Shown here piece by piece: positions 16,170 to 25,455 of a stretch of DNA of 64,000 bases. Each line of letters opens with the position of its first letter. Within the stretch, counting starts at the first letter, position 1. Below the pieces are notes generated by a model. That model saw only the letters and a list, made by a program, of their open reading frames with translations, was not told where the DNA came from and searched no databases. The translations under genes were made by a program, and so were the position numbers. Source of the DNA: Nitrospirota bacterium (GTDB lineage Bacteria; Nitrospirota; Thermodesulfovibrionia; SZUA-242); contig JACRHH010000015.1 in assembly GCA_016212095.1 (NCBI GenBank), positions 175,984 to 239,983 on the forward strand, written 5' to 3'.

Positions 16170-17882
16170 ATGAAACTTAAAAGCTTCAACAACTGGTCTA
16201 TCTTCTCAAAAATCATGGCAGTCTTGTTGACGAGCGTATCACTTTTCGCGCTCGTCATCCTGTTCTATTTCCTGCCGCTGGTGCAGGACAACCTGATGCG
16301 GCAGAAGCAGGACAAGGTTCGCAATCTTGTGGACGTGGCCTGGTCGGTTGCCGCGGCATACGATTCGCGAGCAAGGGCCGGTGAATTGTCGCAGGACGAC
16401 GCCAGGAAGCTCGCGGCCCGCGAGCTGCAGGAGCTTCGCTACAACGACAAGGACTATTACTGGATAAACGACCTCGGCCCAACGATGATAATGCATCCGA
16501 TAAAGCCGGAGCTTAACGGCAACGACATGTCCGGCTTCAAGGATCCGTCCGGGAAAAAGCTTTTCATCGAGTTCGCGCGCGTCTGCCGGGACAAGGGCGA
16601 GGGTTTTGTCGATTACCTGTGGCCCAAGCCGGGGCACGACAAGCCTGTCGGCAAGGTCTCGTTCGTGAAGCTCTACAAGCCATGGGGCTGGGTGATCGGA
16701 AGCGGCATATACACCGACGATGTGGCGGCAGAGATGGCCGGGCTTCGCATCCGGATTCTTGCAGCGCTTGTTGTCGGCGTTGGAGCATTCATCCTTGCCG
16801 CGTCGCTGCTTGCCCGTATGCTCACCAGGCGCATTCAACGCATCGCAATGACTGCGGAAGCCATCGGCTGCGGCGACCTCTCGTTCAATGTGGCTGCGGA
16901 CGGCGAGGATGAACTTGGCCGCGCGGCTGCCGGAATGTCCTGCATGACCGGAAATCTTCGCGAAGTTGTGCAGGGTATTACCGCCATGGCAGACACGCTT
17001 GCCGGCCATTCCGAGGAGGTGTCGTCGAGAACATCGCAGATAACCGCGGGCATCGAGGAGCAGGCGCAGGGAATAGACCAGTCGGCAACCGCCAGCACCG
17101 AAATATCGCAAACCATCATGGACGTGGCAAGAAACGCGTCGGACGCATCGACAGCGGCGCACGAATCCGTCAGAATCGCGAACGAGGGCAAGAGCATTGT
17201 TGAAAGCACGGCGACTGGCATGATGAAGATCGCGCATAGCGTTGACAAGACAGCGCAACAGATCGGCGCATTGGGAGACAGCAGCCGCAGGATAGGCGAG
17301 ATTGTAAACGTGATCAACGACATCGCCGACCAGACCAACCTGCTTGCGCTTAACGCCGCCATCGAGGCGGCGCGCGCCGGAGAGCAGGGGCGCGGATTCG
17401 CCGTGGTGGCCGACGAGGTGCGAAAACTTGCCGAGCGCACGGCCAAGGCCACAGACGAGATTTCCGGCATGATAACCAAGATTCAGCACGACACCGACGC
17501 CTCGGTAAAGAGCATGGAGGAAGGCCGGGCGCAGGCTGAGGACGGCGTGCGGTATGCCGATCAGGCGCGGCTGGCGCTGGACAAGATCGTGCAGGCGTCG
17601 GACAGATGCCTTGGCATGGTGCAGGCCATAGCCGCAGCAACCGAGGAGCAGTCAACCGCGGTCGATGAGGTTTCGGGAAGCCTCGAAAAGATTGCGGATG
17701 TTTCCAAAACATCGCTGGATGCCGTCGCCCGGATCGGGGATGCGACACACGAGTTGGCGCGGCTTTCCTCCGAGCTTCGCTCCCGCGTGGCATGGTTCAG
17801 AATCGAGGAGGCCAAACAGCACCGTGCTGTTGCAAAAGCGGTTCCGGCTCCGCGAGGGCATCGCGCAAACGCGCGAAGATAG
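16170..17882 (+). CDS. Methyl-accepting chemotaxis protein with single-Cache sensor
   Basis: The 570-residue transmembrane receptor has membrane helices near 13-35 and 190-212, a periplasmic sCache_2-type domain between them ([29 protein letters not shown]), HAMP, and a long cytoplasmic coiled coil with the conserved hairpin tip at about 373-425 ([20 protein letters not shown]). Such Cache domains sense small organic acids. No CheR-tethering pentapeptide is visible at the C-terminus. A FliA-like promoter precedes it; the ATG has CGGAGAAC upstream. Confidence 0.95.
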   Translation: MKLKSFNNWSIFSKIMAVLLTSVSLFALVILFYFLPLVQDNLMRQKQDKVRNLVDVAWSVAAAYDSRARAGELSQDDARKLAARELQELRYNDKDYYWINDLGPTMIMHPIKPELNGNDMSGFKDPSGKKLFIEFARVCRDKGEGFVDYLWPKPGHDKPVGKVSFVKLYKPWGWVIGSGIYTDDVAAEMAGLRIRILAALVVGVGAFILAASLLARMLTRRIQRIAMTAEAIGCGDLSFNVAADGEDELGRAAAGMSCMTGNLREVVQGITAMADTLAGHSEEVSSRTSQITAGIEEQAQGIDQSATASTEISQTIMDVARNASDASTAAHESVRIANEGKSIVESTATGMMKIAHSVDKTAQQIGALGDSSRRIGEIVNVINDIADQTNLLALNAAIEAARAGEQGRGFAVVADEVRKLAERTAKATDEISGMITKIQHDTDASVKSMEEGRAQAEDGVRYADQARLALDKIVQASDRCLGMVQAIAAATEEQSTAVDEVSGSLEKIADVSKTSLDAVARIGDATHELARLSSELRSRVAWFRIEEAKQHRAVAKAVPAPRGHRANARR

Positions 17883-17906
17883 TCCGGATAGTGCATAATA
17901 CGGGGC

Positions 17907-18563
17907 ATGGAGGGTGTTCGCAAAACCGTTCTGTATCTGACCGTCGCGGCGTGCGGTCTTGTCATCTGGCTGATAGCCTCGACTGACCTTCAGGGCCAGC
18001 CAGGGCTTCTCTGGGAACTCTCGACCGGAGAGGAAGGCACGGACGGAAGAACAGCGCTTTCGCTGGTGTTTCTTGGCGGAGCCGGGCTGGTAATCGGCGC
18101 GATAGTCTTTCTATTCCTTCTCAAGTTCACCTGGAACATAGCGTATTCGGTTGTTTCGCAAGGCGTTGCCGAGGAATGGCGCGGCACCGTGATGTGGCTG
18201 CTTCTGCTTGTGCTGCTGATGCCATGCGCCCTGCTGCGGAGCGAGATCAAGATGAAAGCGCTTTCCGTAAAGATGCAGGTTGCCGGCTTGATCGACGCGG
18301 CAAAGGGCTACGATCCGAAAGTGCAGATCAATAGCGGGCAGATCGATGAATCGCTTGCCCGCGATGTGGGCGCGTCCGCCAAATTTTCCGACAAGGAATC
18401 GCGCGCGGAAGCCGAGCGGGTTCTGCGCGAGGCCAAGGCCGACGCGAAGGTGGAAAAGGTCGATCCCGGCAAGATTTCGATCAAGGAAATCATCAGCGGC
18501 CTGAAAGAGTTTACCGGCAAGGATGCAGGCAAGAAGACTGAAAACAGCGAATCAGGCAAATAA
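17907..18563 (+). CDS. Membrane protein of unknown function
   Basis: I do not recognise this 218-residue protein. It has three predicted membrane helices (about 8-24, 49-70 and 92-108) and then a soluble, charged C-terminal half (about 110-218) rich in Lys, Glu and Ala with heptad-like helices, ending GKKTENSESGK. It sits 24 bases after the chemoreceptor gene and 24 bases before the dCMP deaminase gene. A CATAAT box precedes the ATG by seven bases, so it may have its own promoter. No catalytic motif is visible. Confidence 0.6.
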   Translation: MEGVRKTVLYLTVAACGLVIWLIASTDLQGQPGLLWELSTGEEGTDGRTALSLVFLGGAGLVIGAIVFLFLLKFTWNIAYSVVSQGVAEEWRGTVMWLLLLVLLMPCALLRSEIKMKALSVKMQVAGLIDAAKGYDPKVQINSGQIDESLARDVGASAKFSDKESRAEAERVLREAKADAKVEKVDPGKISIKEIISGLKEFTGKDAGKKTENSESGK

Positions 18564-18587
18564 ACAGAATACCGGAGAACCGCAACA

Positions 18588-19298
18588 ATGACCGACAGAC
18601 CCGCGCGCAAGCCAAGACCAAGCTGGGACGAATATTTTCTGTTTCATGTGCTGCCGGCCGTGGCGCTTCGCTCCACCTGCCTGCGGCGGCATGTGGGAGC
18701 GGTTGTGACCGTAGGCAACCGCATTGTGGCAACCGGCTACAACGGCGCGCCGGGCGGAGTGCGAAGCTGCGACGAGCTTGGCTACTGCAACAAGGACAGG
18801 AAGGGGCTTGCCTCAGGCACGGGCCACGACCTTTGCCTTGCCTCGCATTCAGAGCAGAACTGCATCAATTCGGCGGCCAGAAGCGGCGTGAGCATTGAGG
18901 GCGGAACCATTTATGTAAACGTGCGCCCGTGCGTCCATTGCGCCAAGAGCATCATAAACGCCGGCATAAAGCGGATCGTTTACCAGAAAGACTACCCGGA
19001 CGAACTGGGAATGCGGCTTCTGACCGAAGCGGGAATCCAGCTTGTGCAGATGAATCCGGAAGAAGCGTCCGGAAAACCGTATGGGCGGTTCGCGAACCGC
19101 CCTGTTCTTACAGATTCAATCCAGCCGCCACATCCCTGTCGAAATCGATTTTGCCGAAGTAGTCGGCAATCGCCATTCTGTACCGCCCGACAGCCGCGAA
19201 CGCAGCCTTGGCCAGCGCGAAACGCTTGCAGGCAGTCACAGCGCCTCCGTTTGCGCCGATGTCGATCAGGAAATCGGCATACTGGCCGGGCGAACTGA
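18588..19298 (+). CDS. dCMP/cytidine deaminase-family protein (ComE-like) with read-through tail
   Basis: Residues 1 to about 164 form a complete zinc deaminase: HSE (His87, Glu89) and PCVHC (Cys115, Cys118), plus ATGYNGAPGGVRSC and extra Cys residues typical of dCMP deaminases. dCMP deaminase makes dUMP for dTMP synthesis. The frame has no stop before a perfect palindrome at 19083-19102 and runs on for about 70 codons antisense to the convergent purH gene. That tail is Arg/Pro/Gln rich and family-unlike, so it is probably an accidental extension of a lost stop. Family members normally end near residue 150-170. Confidence 0.85.
   Translation: MTDRPARKPRPSWDEYFLFHVLPAVALRSTCLRRHVGAVVTVGNRIVATGYNGAPGGVRSCDELGYCNKDRKGLASGTGHDLCLASHSEQNCINSAARSGVSIEGGTIYVNVRPCVHCAKSIINAGIKRIVYQKDYPDELGMRLLTEAGIQLVQMNPEEASGKPYGRFANRPVLTDSIQPPHPCRNRFCRSSRQSPFCTARQPRTQPWPARNACRQSQRLRLRRCRSGNRHTGRAN
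19083..19102. terminator. Perfect 20-base palindrome between convergent dCMP deaminase and purH
   Basis: GGGCGGTTCGCGAACCGCCC is fully self-complementary. It lies just beyond the purH stop (minus strand) and inside the extended deaminase frame. It could act as a bidirectional terminator, although neither flank has a long U-run. Confidence 0.5.
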
Positions 19299-19812
19299 GC
19301 ACCGCCACGCTGTGCCAGTTCTTGGCCCCAGCCATGGTCATGGCAGGGCCGCCGATGTCGATGTTCACGCGCGCCGTCTCGGCGGTTGTATCGGCCTTGG
19401 CCACAATATCGGTAAACGGATAGAGGTTGGCCACAAGCACGTCGAAATAAACGCCCTTTGCGCCCCCCATTCCGGCAAGCGTTCGCTCAAGATAATCTAT
19501 ATGAGCCGGATTGCCGCGTTCGGCCAGCAGGCCTGCGTGAATTTTGGGGTGCAGGGTTTTCACCAAACCGCCCTCCATCTCCGGCGCGCCGGTGAACAAC
19601 TCAACCGGCATATAGTTGGCAGCGGCCTTGTCACCAAGAATTTCGGCGATCTTCTTGCCGGTTCCGCCAGTTGAATAGAACATCACCTTCGGGTTCACCG
19701 AAAGCAAGCCGCTTACAAGGCCGTCCAGCCCGGTTTTGTCGAATACGCTCACAAGCACATGCTTCGGCCTGATTTTGTCGATCACCTTGTATCTGTTTTC
19801 CCGTATGCTCAT
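19108..19812 (-). CDS. purH: Stand-alone IMP cyclohydrolase (PurH N-terminal domain only)
   Basis: The 234-residue protein covers only the MGS-like IMP cyclohydrolase half of bifunctional PurH: LVSVFDKTGLDGL, FYSTGGTGKKI, MEGGLVKTLHPKIHAGLLA, NLYPF and VNIDIGGPAMTMAGAKN. It closes FAICAR to IMP. The AICAR formyltransferase half (about 300 residues) is absent, and the frame ends cleanly, so this appears to be a dedicated single-domain enzyme as known in several lineages, not a truncation. A separate formyltransferase must be elsewhere. Its 3' end is overlapped by the deaminase tail on the other strand. Confidence 0.9.
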   Translation of the reverse strand: MSIRENRYKVIDKIRPKHVLVSVFDKTGLDGLVSGLLSVNPKVMFYSTGGTGKKIAEILGDKAAANYMPVELFTGAPEMEGGLVKTLHPKIHAGLLAERGNPAHIDYLERTLAGMGGAKGVYFDVLVANLYPFTDIVAKADTTAETARVNIDIGGPAMTMAGAKNWHSVAVLSSPGQYADFLIDIGANGGAVTACKRFALAKAAFAAVGRYRMAIADYFGKIDFDRDVAAGLNL

Positions 19813-19904
19813 CTTGCATCTCCTTTATGCCCGGAATGTTTGCGAAACGCTGTCCGGCCCGGATATATTACATGATTTAACAGCATTGCGAGGTGATTAC
19901 AGAA

Positions 19905-20588
19905 ATGAGCGAACTTAAAAAGATAGTTGGGTACAGTGCCGCCGATATGGCGAAAGACGGTCAGAAGCTTGGGTTGGGAACAGGCTCGACCGTGTTTTAT
20001 TTCCTTGAACGGCTGGCCGGACGGATCAAGACCGAAGGCCTGACGGTTGCCGGAATTCCCACATCGGTGCAGACGGAGGAACACGCGCGCCGCATGGGCA
20101 TTCCGCTTCTCACGTTTGACGACACGCAGGCGCTCGACCTTTACGTGGACGGAGCCGACGAGATCGACGCGGGTTTCAACATGATAAAGGGCGGCGGCGG
20201 CGCTCTTTTGCGCGAAAAGATGGTTGCGTCGGCATCGGCCCGCCGCGTGATAATCGTTGACCAATCGAAGGTGGTGGAGCGCCTCGGCACAACCTTCGCG
20301 CTTCCGGTGGAGGTTATTCCGTTTGGCTGGCGGTTCTGCAACCTTCGGCTTGAAAAACTTGGCTGCCGCCCGACGCTTCGCATGAGCGGCGATGCAACCT
20401 ATTCCACGAACAACAGCAACTACATCCTCGACTGCCGGTTTCCGGACGGAATCAGCGATCCGGCGGCGATGGAGGCAGAGATAAACGCAATTGCCGGCGT
20501 GATCTGCTGCGGCCTGTTCATCGGTCTGGCGGATGAGGTTCTTGTTGGCGGCCCGGACGGCGTGAAAAGGTTGACAAAACAGGGCTGA
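19905..20588 (+). CDS. rpiA: Ribose-5-phosphate isomerase A
   Basis: The 227-residue protein has the RpiA signature: GLGTGSTVFYFLERL (phosphate-binding), YVDGADEID with the catalytic acid, and KGGGGALLREK with catalytic Glu and Lys. It interconverts ribulose-5-phosphate and ribose-5-phosphate in the pentose phosphate pathway. I start at the ATG nine bases after GAGGTG, which otherwise would be an upstream GTG codon. It is divergent from purH (about 92 bases apart), a loose link through PRPP supply. Confidence 0.93.
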   Translation: MSELKKIVGYSAADMAKDGQKLGLGTGSTVFYFLERLAGRIKTEGLTVAGIPTSVQTEEHARRMGIPLLTFDDTQALDLYVDGADEIDAGFNMIKGGGGALLREKMVASASARRVIIVDQSKVVERLGTTFALPVEVIPFGWRFCNLRLEKLGCRPTLRMSGDATYSTNNSNYILDCRFPDGISDPAAMEAEINAIAGVICCGLFIGLADEVLVGGPDGVKRLTKQG

Positions 20589-20592
20589 TGCC

Positions 20593-20730
20593 ATGCGGCC
20601 AAAAGAGCCTGAATCGCTGGTTCCAGCGCACGGCGGATACCAGAACCTGAAAAGTTTTCAGGTTGCGCAGTTGGTTTATGATCTGACGGTTCGCTTCTGC
20701 GTTCGAAGCGCAAGGCGGGAAAGGCCATGA
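20593..20730 (+). pseudogene. 5' remnant of a four-helix-bundle (S23/IVP-like, suffix type) protein gene
   Basis: A 45-codon frame too short to look like a normal gene reads LVPAHGGYQNLKSFQVAQLV then YDLTVRFC, which is the start of the four-helix-bundle suffix family (normally well over 100 residues). The match stops after RFC; the following RSARRERP does not continue the family, and the helices with the RSxxQNIAEG motif are missing. It runs into the livF start (ATGA overlap). It is best read as a broken gene left by a deletion that also brought livF here. Confidence 0.7.
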
Positions 20731-21437
20731 ATCTTTTGCAGGCAACCGGCCTTTGCGTTTCCTACGGCGCTATCGAGGCTGTTCGCGACATCGACATTGC
20801 TGTCGAGCGCGGCGAGCTTGTCTGCCTGATCGGCGCAAACGGCGCGGGCAAGACATCCACGCTCAAGGCATTGGCCGGAATGATCAAGCCGTCTGGCGGG
20901 GAAATCCGGCACAACAGCGAAACCGTAACCGGTATATCGTCGCACGAGCTTGTCAAGCGCGGAATATCGCTGGTTCCGGAAGGGCGCGGCATATTCGGGC
21001 GGCTCACTGTGGAGGAAAACCTCGACATGGGCGCGTACCTGAGAAACGACAGGCAGGCTGTTGCCGCCGACCTGAATCGGGTGTTCACGCTGTTTCCGCG
21101 TCTTGCGGAGCGCCGGGGGCAGACAGCCGGAACGCTTTCGGGCGGCGAACAACAGATGCTCGCAATCGGGCGCGCCATGATGAGCAGACCGGCGCTGCTT
21201 CTGCTTGACGAGCCGAGCATGGGCCTTGCCCCCATGATGGTTCGGAAAATACTTGAAACCATTCAGATCATTTCGGAAGAAGGCGTAACCATACTGCTTG
21301 TTGAGCAGAACGCGCGCGCGGCTCTTGAAATAAGCTCGCGCGCCTATGTGATGGAAAACGGCGCAATTTCGCTTTCCGGGCCATCGCGCGAGCTTGCCGA
21401 TGATCCGCGCGTGCGCCACGCCTATCTGGGCGGATAG
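20727..21437 (+). CDS. livF: ABC transporter ATP-binding protein, LivF type, orphan
   Basis: The 236-residue ATPase has Walker A GANGAGKT (about 38-45), Q-loop, signature LSGGEQQMLAIGRA, Walker B LLLLDEPSMGLAP and the switch His replaced by the LivF-type VEQNARAAL. It would energise branched-chain amino acid or amide import. The partner genes livH, livM, livG and livJ are not adjacent; upstream lies a broken four-helix-bundle gene and downstream a flagellar operon. It may serve a transporter encoded elsewhere or be a relic, though the frame is intact. Confidence 0.85.
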   Translation: MNLLQATGLCVSYGAIEAVRDIDIAVERGELVCLIGANGAGKTSTLKALAGMIKPSGGEIRHNSETVTGISSHELVKRGISLVPEGRGIFGRLTVEENLDMGAYLRNDRQAVAADLNRVFTLFPRLAERRGQTAGTLSGGEQQMLAIGRAMMSRPALLLLDEPSMGLAPMMVRKILETIQIISEEGVTILLVEQNARAALEISSRAYVMENGAISLSGPSRELADDPRVRHAYLGG

Positions 21438-21453
21438 CGGAAATATTTTCCGC
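21437..21453. terminator. Hairpin at the livF stop
   Basis: GCGGAAA, TAT loop, TTTCCGC begins on the last base of the livF stop codon. No real U-run follows. It separates livF from the flagellar sigma-54 promoter 60 bases on. Confidence 0.35.
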
Positions 21454-21515
21454 CTTCGACAACCTTTTCCCCGCATACGGTTTACGCAAGCCAAGCCAGC
21501 CCGCGTTTCCACGCA

Positions 21516-21531
21516 TGGCACTGCCCTTGCT
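21516..21531 (+). promoter_or_regulatory. Sigma-54 promoter of flgF-flgG-flgA
   Basis: TGGCACTGCCCTTGCT is a near-perfect -24/-12 element with GG and GC ten bases apart. The start would be near 21542, giving an 18-base leader containing GGAGGA before the flgF ATG. Sigma-54 control of rod/hook genes is well known. Confidence 0.85.
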
Positions 21532-21559
21532 TTATCAGTGCGAAGCAACGGAGGAACGC

Positions 21560-22276
21560 ATGTACAAGGGAATATACACAAGCCTTTCGGGCGCGATGAC
21601 GCGCGACGCATACGTGGATGTCATCGCCCAGAACCTTGCCAACATAAGCACAACCGGATACAAGCGCGACACGCTTTCGTTCAGGAGCTATCTGCTTGGA
21701 GAGGGCCTGCCGTCCAATCCGCCCGGACTCTATCCTGAATCCAAAACCTACACAGCCATGGGAGGAGCCGGGGCCGATTTCAGCGAGGGCGAAATCTTCA
21801 GCACCGGCAATCCGCTCGATCTGGCCATATCGGGGCCGGGCTTTTTCGAACTGGAAACCCCTGCCGGACTTCGATATTCCAGAAACGGCGCGTTCAGGAT
21901 GAACTCAGGCGGCGAGGTTATAACGCCGGAAGGTTTCAAGCTCATGACGGACAAGGGGCCGCTGAAGATTGCCGCGAATGACACTCTCGCTCTCGACCGC
22001 TCCGGCAAGGTTATTGTAAACGGCGGCGAGGCGGGAAGGCTTCGTGTTGTCGGGCTTGAGAACGCGGCAAAGGAAGGCGGCGGACTGTTCACCGGAACTC
22101 CTGTCGAGTTCAAGGCCGACCTCATGCAGGGAGCGCTTGAACAGTCGAACGTGAAGCCGTTCCGGGAAATGGTAACGCTGATCGACGCCTTCCGCGCCTA
22201 CGAAACGAGTCAGAAAATGATAACGTCGTTCGACACCATTTCGCAGCGCGCCGTCAACGACATCGCGCGTGTTTAG
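21560..22276 (+). CDS. flgF: Flagellar proximal rod protein FlgF
   Basis: The 238-residue protein starts MYKGIYTSLSGAM and has the rod/hook N-terminal motif (ANISTTGYKRD), a central beta domain with GNPLDLAISGPGFFEL, and the C-terminal VTLIDAFRAYETSQKMITSFD helix shared by axial proteins. FlgF is part of the periplasmic rod. The ATG with GGAGGA is preferred to an upstream in-frame codon because the sigma-54 start lies between them. It is followed by flgG after 27 bases. Confidence 0.93.
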   Translation: MYKGIYTSLSGAMTRDAYVDVIAQNLANISTTGYKRDTLSFRSYLLGEGLPSNPPGLYPESKTYTAMGGAGADFSEGEIFSTGNPLDLAISGPGFFELETPAGLRYSRNGAFRMNSGGEVITPEGFKLMTDKGPLKIAANDTLALDRSGKVIVNGGEAGRLRVVGLENAAKEGGGLFTGTPVEFKADLMQGALEQSNVKPFREMVTLIDAFRAYETSQKMITSFDTISQRAVNDIARV

Positions 22277-22303
22277 CATGTACGAGATCAAGGAGAACCA
22301 GTC

Positions 22304-23092
22304 ATGATCAGATCGCTGTTTACCGCGGCCACCGGAATGCAGGCCCAGCAGATCAACATCGACGTCATATCGAACAATCTGGCAAACGCCAACACCAACG
22401 GCTTCAAGCGAAGCAGGGCCGACTTTCAGGATCTGCTCTACCAGACCATGCGTATGGCCGGAGCCGCCAACGCAGGCGGCGGCGAGGTTCCGACAGGGCT
22501 TCAGGTGGGGCTTGGCGTTAAACCTGCCGCGGTCAACAAGGTGTTTTCGCAGGGCGAATTTATCAAGACGGAAAACTCGCTCGATCTTGTGATCGAGGGA
22601 AACGGGTTTTTCCAGCTCACCAAGCCGGACGGAACAATCGGCTACACGCGCGGCGGAGCGTTCAAGATGAGCAGCGAGGGAACAATCGTAAGTTCAGACG
22701 GCTATCCGATGGAGCCGGCCATAACAATTCCGTCGGACGCAACCAGCGTGAGCGTCTCGAATGACGGCGTGATCTCGGTTCTTCAGCCGGGCAGCGTCAC
22801 GCCGAATCAGGTTGGGCAGATACAGCTTGCCCGGTTTTCAAACCCCAGCGGCCTTGAATCGCTCGGCAACAACATGTACTCTCCCACCGCCGCATCTGGC
22901 GAGGCCACGGTGGGCAACCCGAACGCCGACGGCATAGGCGCAATCAATCAGGGATATGTGGAGTCGTCAAACGTCAACGTGGTTGAGGAACTCGTGAGCC
23001 TGATCGTGAGCCAGCGCGCATACGAACTGAGTTCCAAGGTTGTGCAGGCCACCGACGACATGCTTCAGCTTGCAAACAATCTAAGGAGATAG
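22304..23092 (+). CDS. flgG: Flagellar distal rod protein FlgG
   Basis: The 262-residue axial protein has the FlgG-type start [20 protein letters not shown], the [25 protein letters not shown] region including the FlgG-specific insertion, and the C-terminal [20 protein letters not shown] helix. It builds the distal rod to which the hook attaches. It is full length and lies in the expected order after flgF, with flgA four bases downstream. Confidence 0.96.
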   Translation: MIRSLFTAATGMQAQQINIDVISNNLANANTNGFKRSRADFQDLLYQTMRMAGAANAGGGEVPTGLQVGLGVKPAAVNKVFSQGEFIKTENSLDLVIEGNGFFQLTKPDGTIGYTRGGAFKMSSEGTIVSSDGYPMEPAITIPSDATSVSVSNDGVISVLQPGSVTPNQVGQIQLARFSNPSGLESLGNNMYSPTAASGEATVGNPNADGIGAINQGYVESSNVNVVEELVSLIVSQRAYELSSKVVQATDDMLQLANNLRR

Positions 23093-23096
23093 CGCG

Positions 23097-23774
23097 ATGA
23101 GAGCCTTTTTAATATTGCTGCCGGCGCTGCTTCTGCCGGCGAATTCAGCTTTTGCCGAGCCGCTGGAAGCCATCGCAACCGCAATAGAGCAGTCAATCAC
23201 TCGCTCGCCGCAGTGGGAATCGGTCGAGGCGGCGGATGTGAGGCTGGAGTCCGGCGCGGTTCCGGAAAACGCCGTGGTGAACGTCGTCGAGTCGGGCGCG
23301 TCGAATCCGCTGGGCAGGCGGATGTTCCGGCTGTCGGTAGAAACTGCTGCGGGCAGAAGCACGGCGTCGGTGTCCGCAAACATTCGTGCATACGCCACGG
23401 TATATCATCTGGCAAAATCGCTCGCCAAGGGCGAACGAGTCAGGCCGGGCGACCTTGTGGCGCGCCGCATGGACGTAACGCGCATTCCGCCGGACGCCGT
23501 AACCGAGCCATCTGAGGCCGAAGGCCTGGCGGCGATCAGGCCGCTTGCGGCAAACGTCCTTCTGAAACGCATCCAGATCGGCCCGGTTCCTGACGCCAAA
23601 AAGGGCGAGAAGGTGATCCTTCTGGCTGACGACGGCAGAATTCGCGTTGTGGCTCACGGCGTCATGAAGGAAGACGGGCACAAGGGCGAATTCGTGCGGG
23701 CTGCAAACCTGATGTCCGGCAGGGAGGTTTCCGGCTGGCTGGTGGAGCCGGGCGTTGTGAAGGTTACGTTTTAG
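23097..23774 (+). CDS. flgA: Flagellar P-ring assembly chaperone FlgA
   Basis: The 225-residue exported protein has a signal peptide (LLPANSAFA near 12-20), an N-terminal variable domain, and a SAF domain at the C-terminal end ([48 protein letters not shown]). It assists FlgI polymerisation into the P-ring. The expected next genes flgH and flgI are not here: the convergent glnS overlaps its 3' end by 11 bases, so the operon ends abruptly. Confidence 0.88.
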   Translation: MRAFLILLPALLLPANSAFAEPLEAIATAIEQSITRSPQWESVEAADVRLESGAVPENAVVNVVESGASNPLGRRMFRLSVETAAGRSTASVSANIRAYATVYHLAKSLAKGERVRPGDLVARRMDVTRIPPDAVTEPSEAEGLAAIRPLAANVLLKRIQIGPVPDAKKGEKVILLADDGRIRVVAHGVMKEDGHKGEFVRAANLMSGREVSGWLVEPGVVKVTF

Positions 23775-25455
23775 CCTCTTTCGCCCACGTATCCTTCAGC
23801 GACACCGTCCGGTTAAACACCGGCCTGCCCGGCCTGCTGTCCACCGAATCAACGCAGAAATAGCCGTGGCGCATGAACTGGAATCTGCTTCCGGGCGCGG
23901 CTTCGGCAAGCGTCGGCTCGACAAGCGCGGAATTAATAACCTCAAGCGATTTCGGGTTCAATAGCTCGCCAAGCGTTGCGCCTTCCTTCGCCTCAGCCGG
24001 GTTGGCATCGGCAAAAAGGTGATCGTAAAGGCGCGCCTCTGCCCGCGCGGCGTGCGGTTCCGAAACCCAGTGAATGGTTCCCTTCACCTTGCGCCCGTCC
24101 GGCGTGCCGCCGCCGCGAGACTCCGGATCGTATTTGCAGCGAAGCTCTGTGATATTGCCGCCATCGTCCTTCACCACGCCGGTGCATGTGATGTAGTAGG
24201 CGTGCTTCAGGCGAACCTCGCGGCCCGGCGCAAGCCGGAAGAATTTTTTCGGCGGATCTTCCAGAAAGTCGTCGCGCTCGATGTAAACCACGCGCGAAAA
24301 CGGAACCTGCCGCGTTCCCATCGACGGGTCTTCCGGGTTGTTCACCGCATCCAGAAACTCAACCTGGCCTTCCGGGTAGTTCTCGATCACGACGCGAAGC
24401 GGCGCAAGCACGGCCATCACGCGCGGCGCGGTTGCGTTTAGCTCGTCGCGGATGCTGTTTTCAAGAAGCGTTACGTCAACCGTGCTGTTTCGCTTGGCAA
24501 GGCCGATGCGCTCGCAGAATTTCCTGATGGATTCCGGCGTGTAGCCGCGCCGCCTGATGCCCGAAATGGTCGGCATCCGGGGGTCGTTCCAGCCGCTCAC
24601 ATGCCCCTCCTCAACAAGCTGCAACAGTTTGCGCTTGCTCAGGAGCGTGTGCGTCATGTTCAGGCGGGCAAACTCTATCTGCTGCGGGTGATAAACGCCG
24701 AGCGCGTCCAGAAACCAGTCGTACAGCTCGCGGTTGTTCTCGAATTCCAGAGTGCAGATGGAATGCGTTATGCCCTCGATGGAGTCCGAAACGCAGTGGG
24801 CGAAATCGTACATCGGGTAGATTTTCCACCTGTCGCCTGTGCGGTGATGCGCGGCGTTGCGGATTCGATAGATAAGCGGATCGCGCATCTTCATGTTCGG
24901 GGCCGCCATATCGATCCTGGCCCGAAGCACGCAGGCTCCGTCCGCCAGTTCCCCGGCGCGCATTTTTTCGAGCAAGGCCAGATTTTCCTCAACCGAACGG
25001 TTCCGGAACGGGCTTTCCTTTCCCGGCTCGGTCACGGTTCCGCGATATTTTCTAATCTCGTCTTCGTTCAGGTCGCAGACATACGCCTTGCCGCTTTTAA
25101 CCAGTTGCACCGCGTATTCGTACATCCGGTCGAAATAGTCCGACGCGTAGAAACAGCGGTCTTCCCAGTCGAACCCAAGCCAGCGGACGTCTTCCTGGAT
25201 GGAATCGACGTATTCCACGTCTTCGGTTAGCGGATTCGTGTCGTCGAAGCGCAGGTTGCACTTGCCGCCAGCGTTTTCAGCGGCAACGCCGAAGTTCAGA
25301 CATATGGATTTCGCGTGGCCGATATGCAGATAGCCGTTTGGTTCAGGCGGAAACCGCGTGTGAACCCGCTTGCCGTACTTGCCGCTTTCGTTGTCCGCCG
25401 CGATTATCTCGCGGATGAAATCGAGCCGTTCGGAATCTGCGTTACTTTCGCTCAT
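23764..25455 (-). CDS. glnS: Glutaminyl-tRNA synthetase
   Basis: The 563-residue class I synthetase has [15 protein letters not shown] with the HIGH box (44-47), the KMSKS-equivalent LLSKRKL and the GlnRS anticodon-binding beta barrels ([13 protein letters not shown]). It charges tRNA-Gln directly. I take the ATG that overlaps the speE stop by one base (TGATG); a TTG just before it is possible. Its 3' end overlaps flgA on the other strand by 11 bases. Length matches the family. Confidence 0.95.
   Translation of the reverse strand: MSESNADSERLDFIREIIAADNESGKYGKRVHTRFPPEPNGYLHIGHAKSICLNFGVAAENAGGKCNLRFDDTNPLTEDVEYVDSIQEDVRWLGFDWEDRCFYASDYFDRMYEYAVQLVKSGKAYVCDLNEDEIRKYRGTVTEPGKESPFRNRSVEENLALLEKMRAGELADGACVLRARIDMAAPNMKMRDPLIYRIRNAAHHRTGDRWKIYPMYDFAHCVSDSIEGITHSICTLEFENNRELYDWFLDALGVYHPQQIEFARLNMTHTLLSKRKLLQLVEEGHVSGWNDPRMPTISGIRRRGYTPESIRKFCERIGLAKRNSTVDVTLLENSIRDELNATAPRVMAVLAPLRVVIENYPEGQVEFLDAVNNPEDPSMGTRQVPFSRVVYIERDDFLEDPPKKFFRLAPGREVRLKHAYYITCTGVVKDDGGNITELRCKYDPESRGGGTPDGRKVKGTIHWVSEPHAARAEARLYDHLFADANPAEAKEGATLGELLNPKSLEVINSALVEPTLAEAAPGSRFQFMRHGYFCVDSVDSRPGRPVFNRTVSLKDTWAKEAKT

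Noticed and set aside
16239..17489. A 416-codon minus-strand frame inside the chemoreceptor gene
   Set aside because: Shadow of the chemoreceptor coding pattern; no motif.
19083..19298. A genuine C-terminal domain on the dCMP deaminase
   Set aside because: The tail is antisense to the conserved purH 3' end and has biased Arg/Pro/Gln composition.
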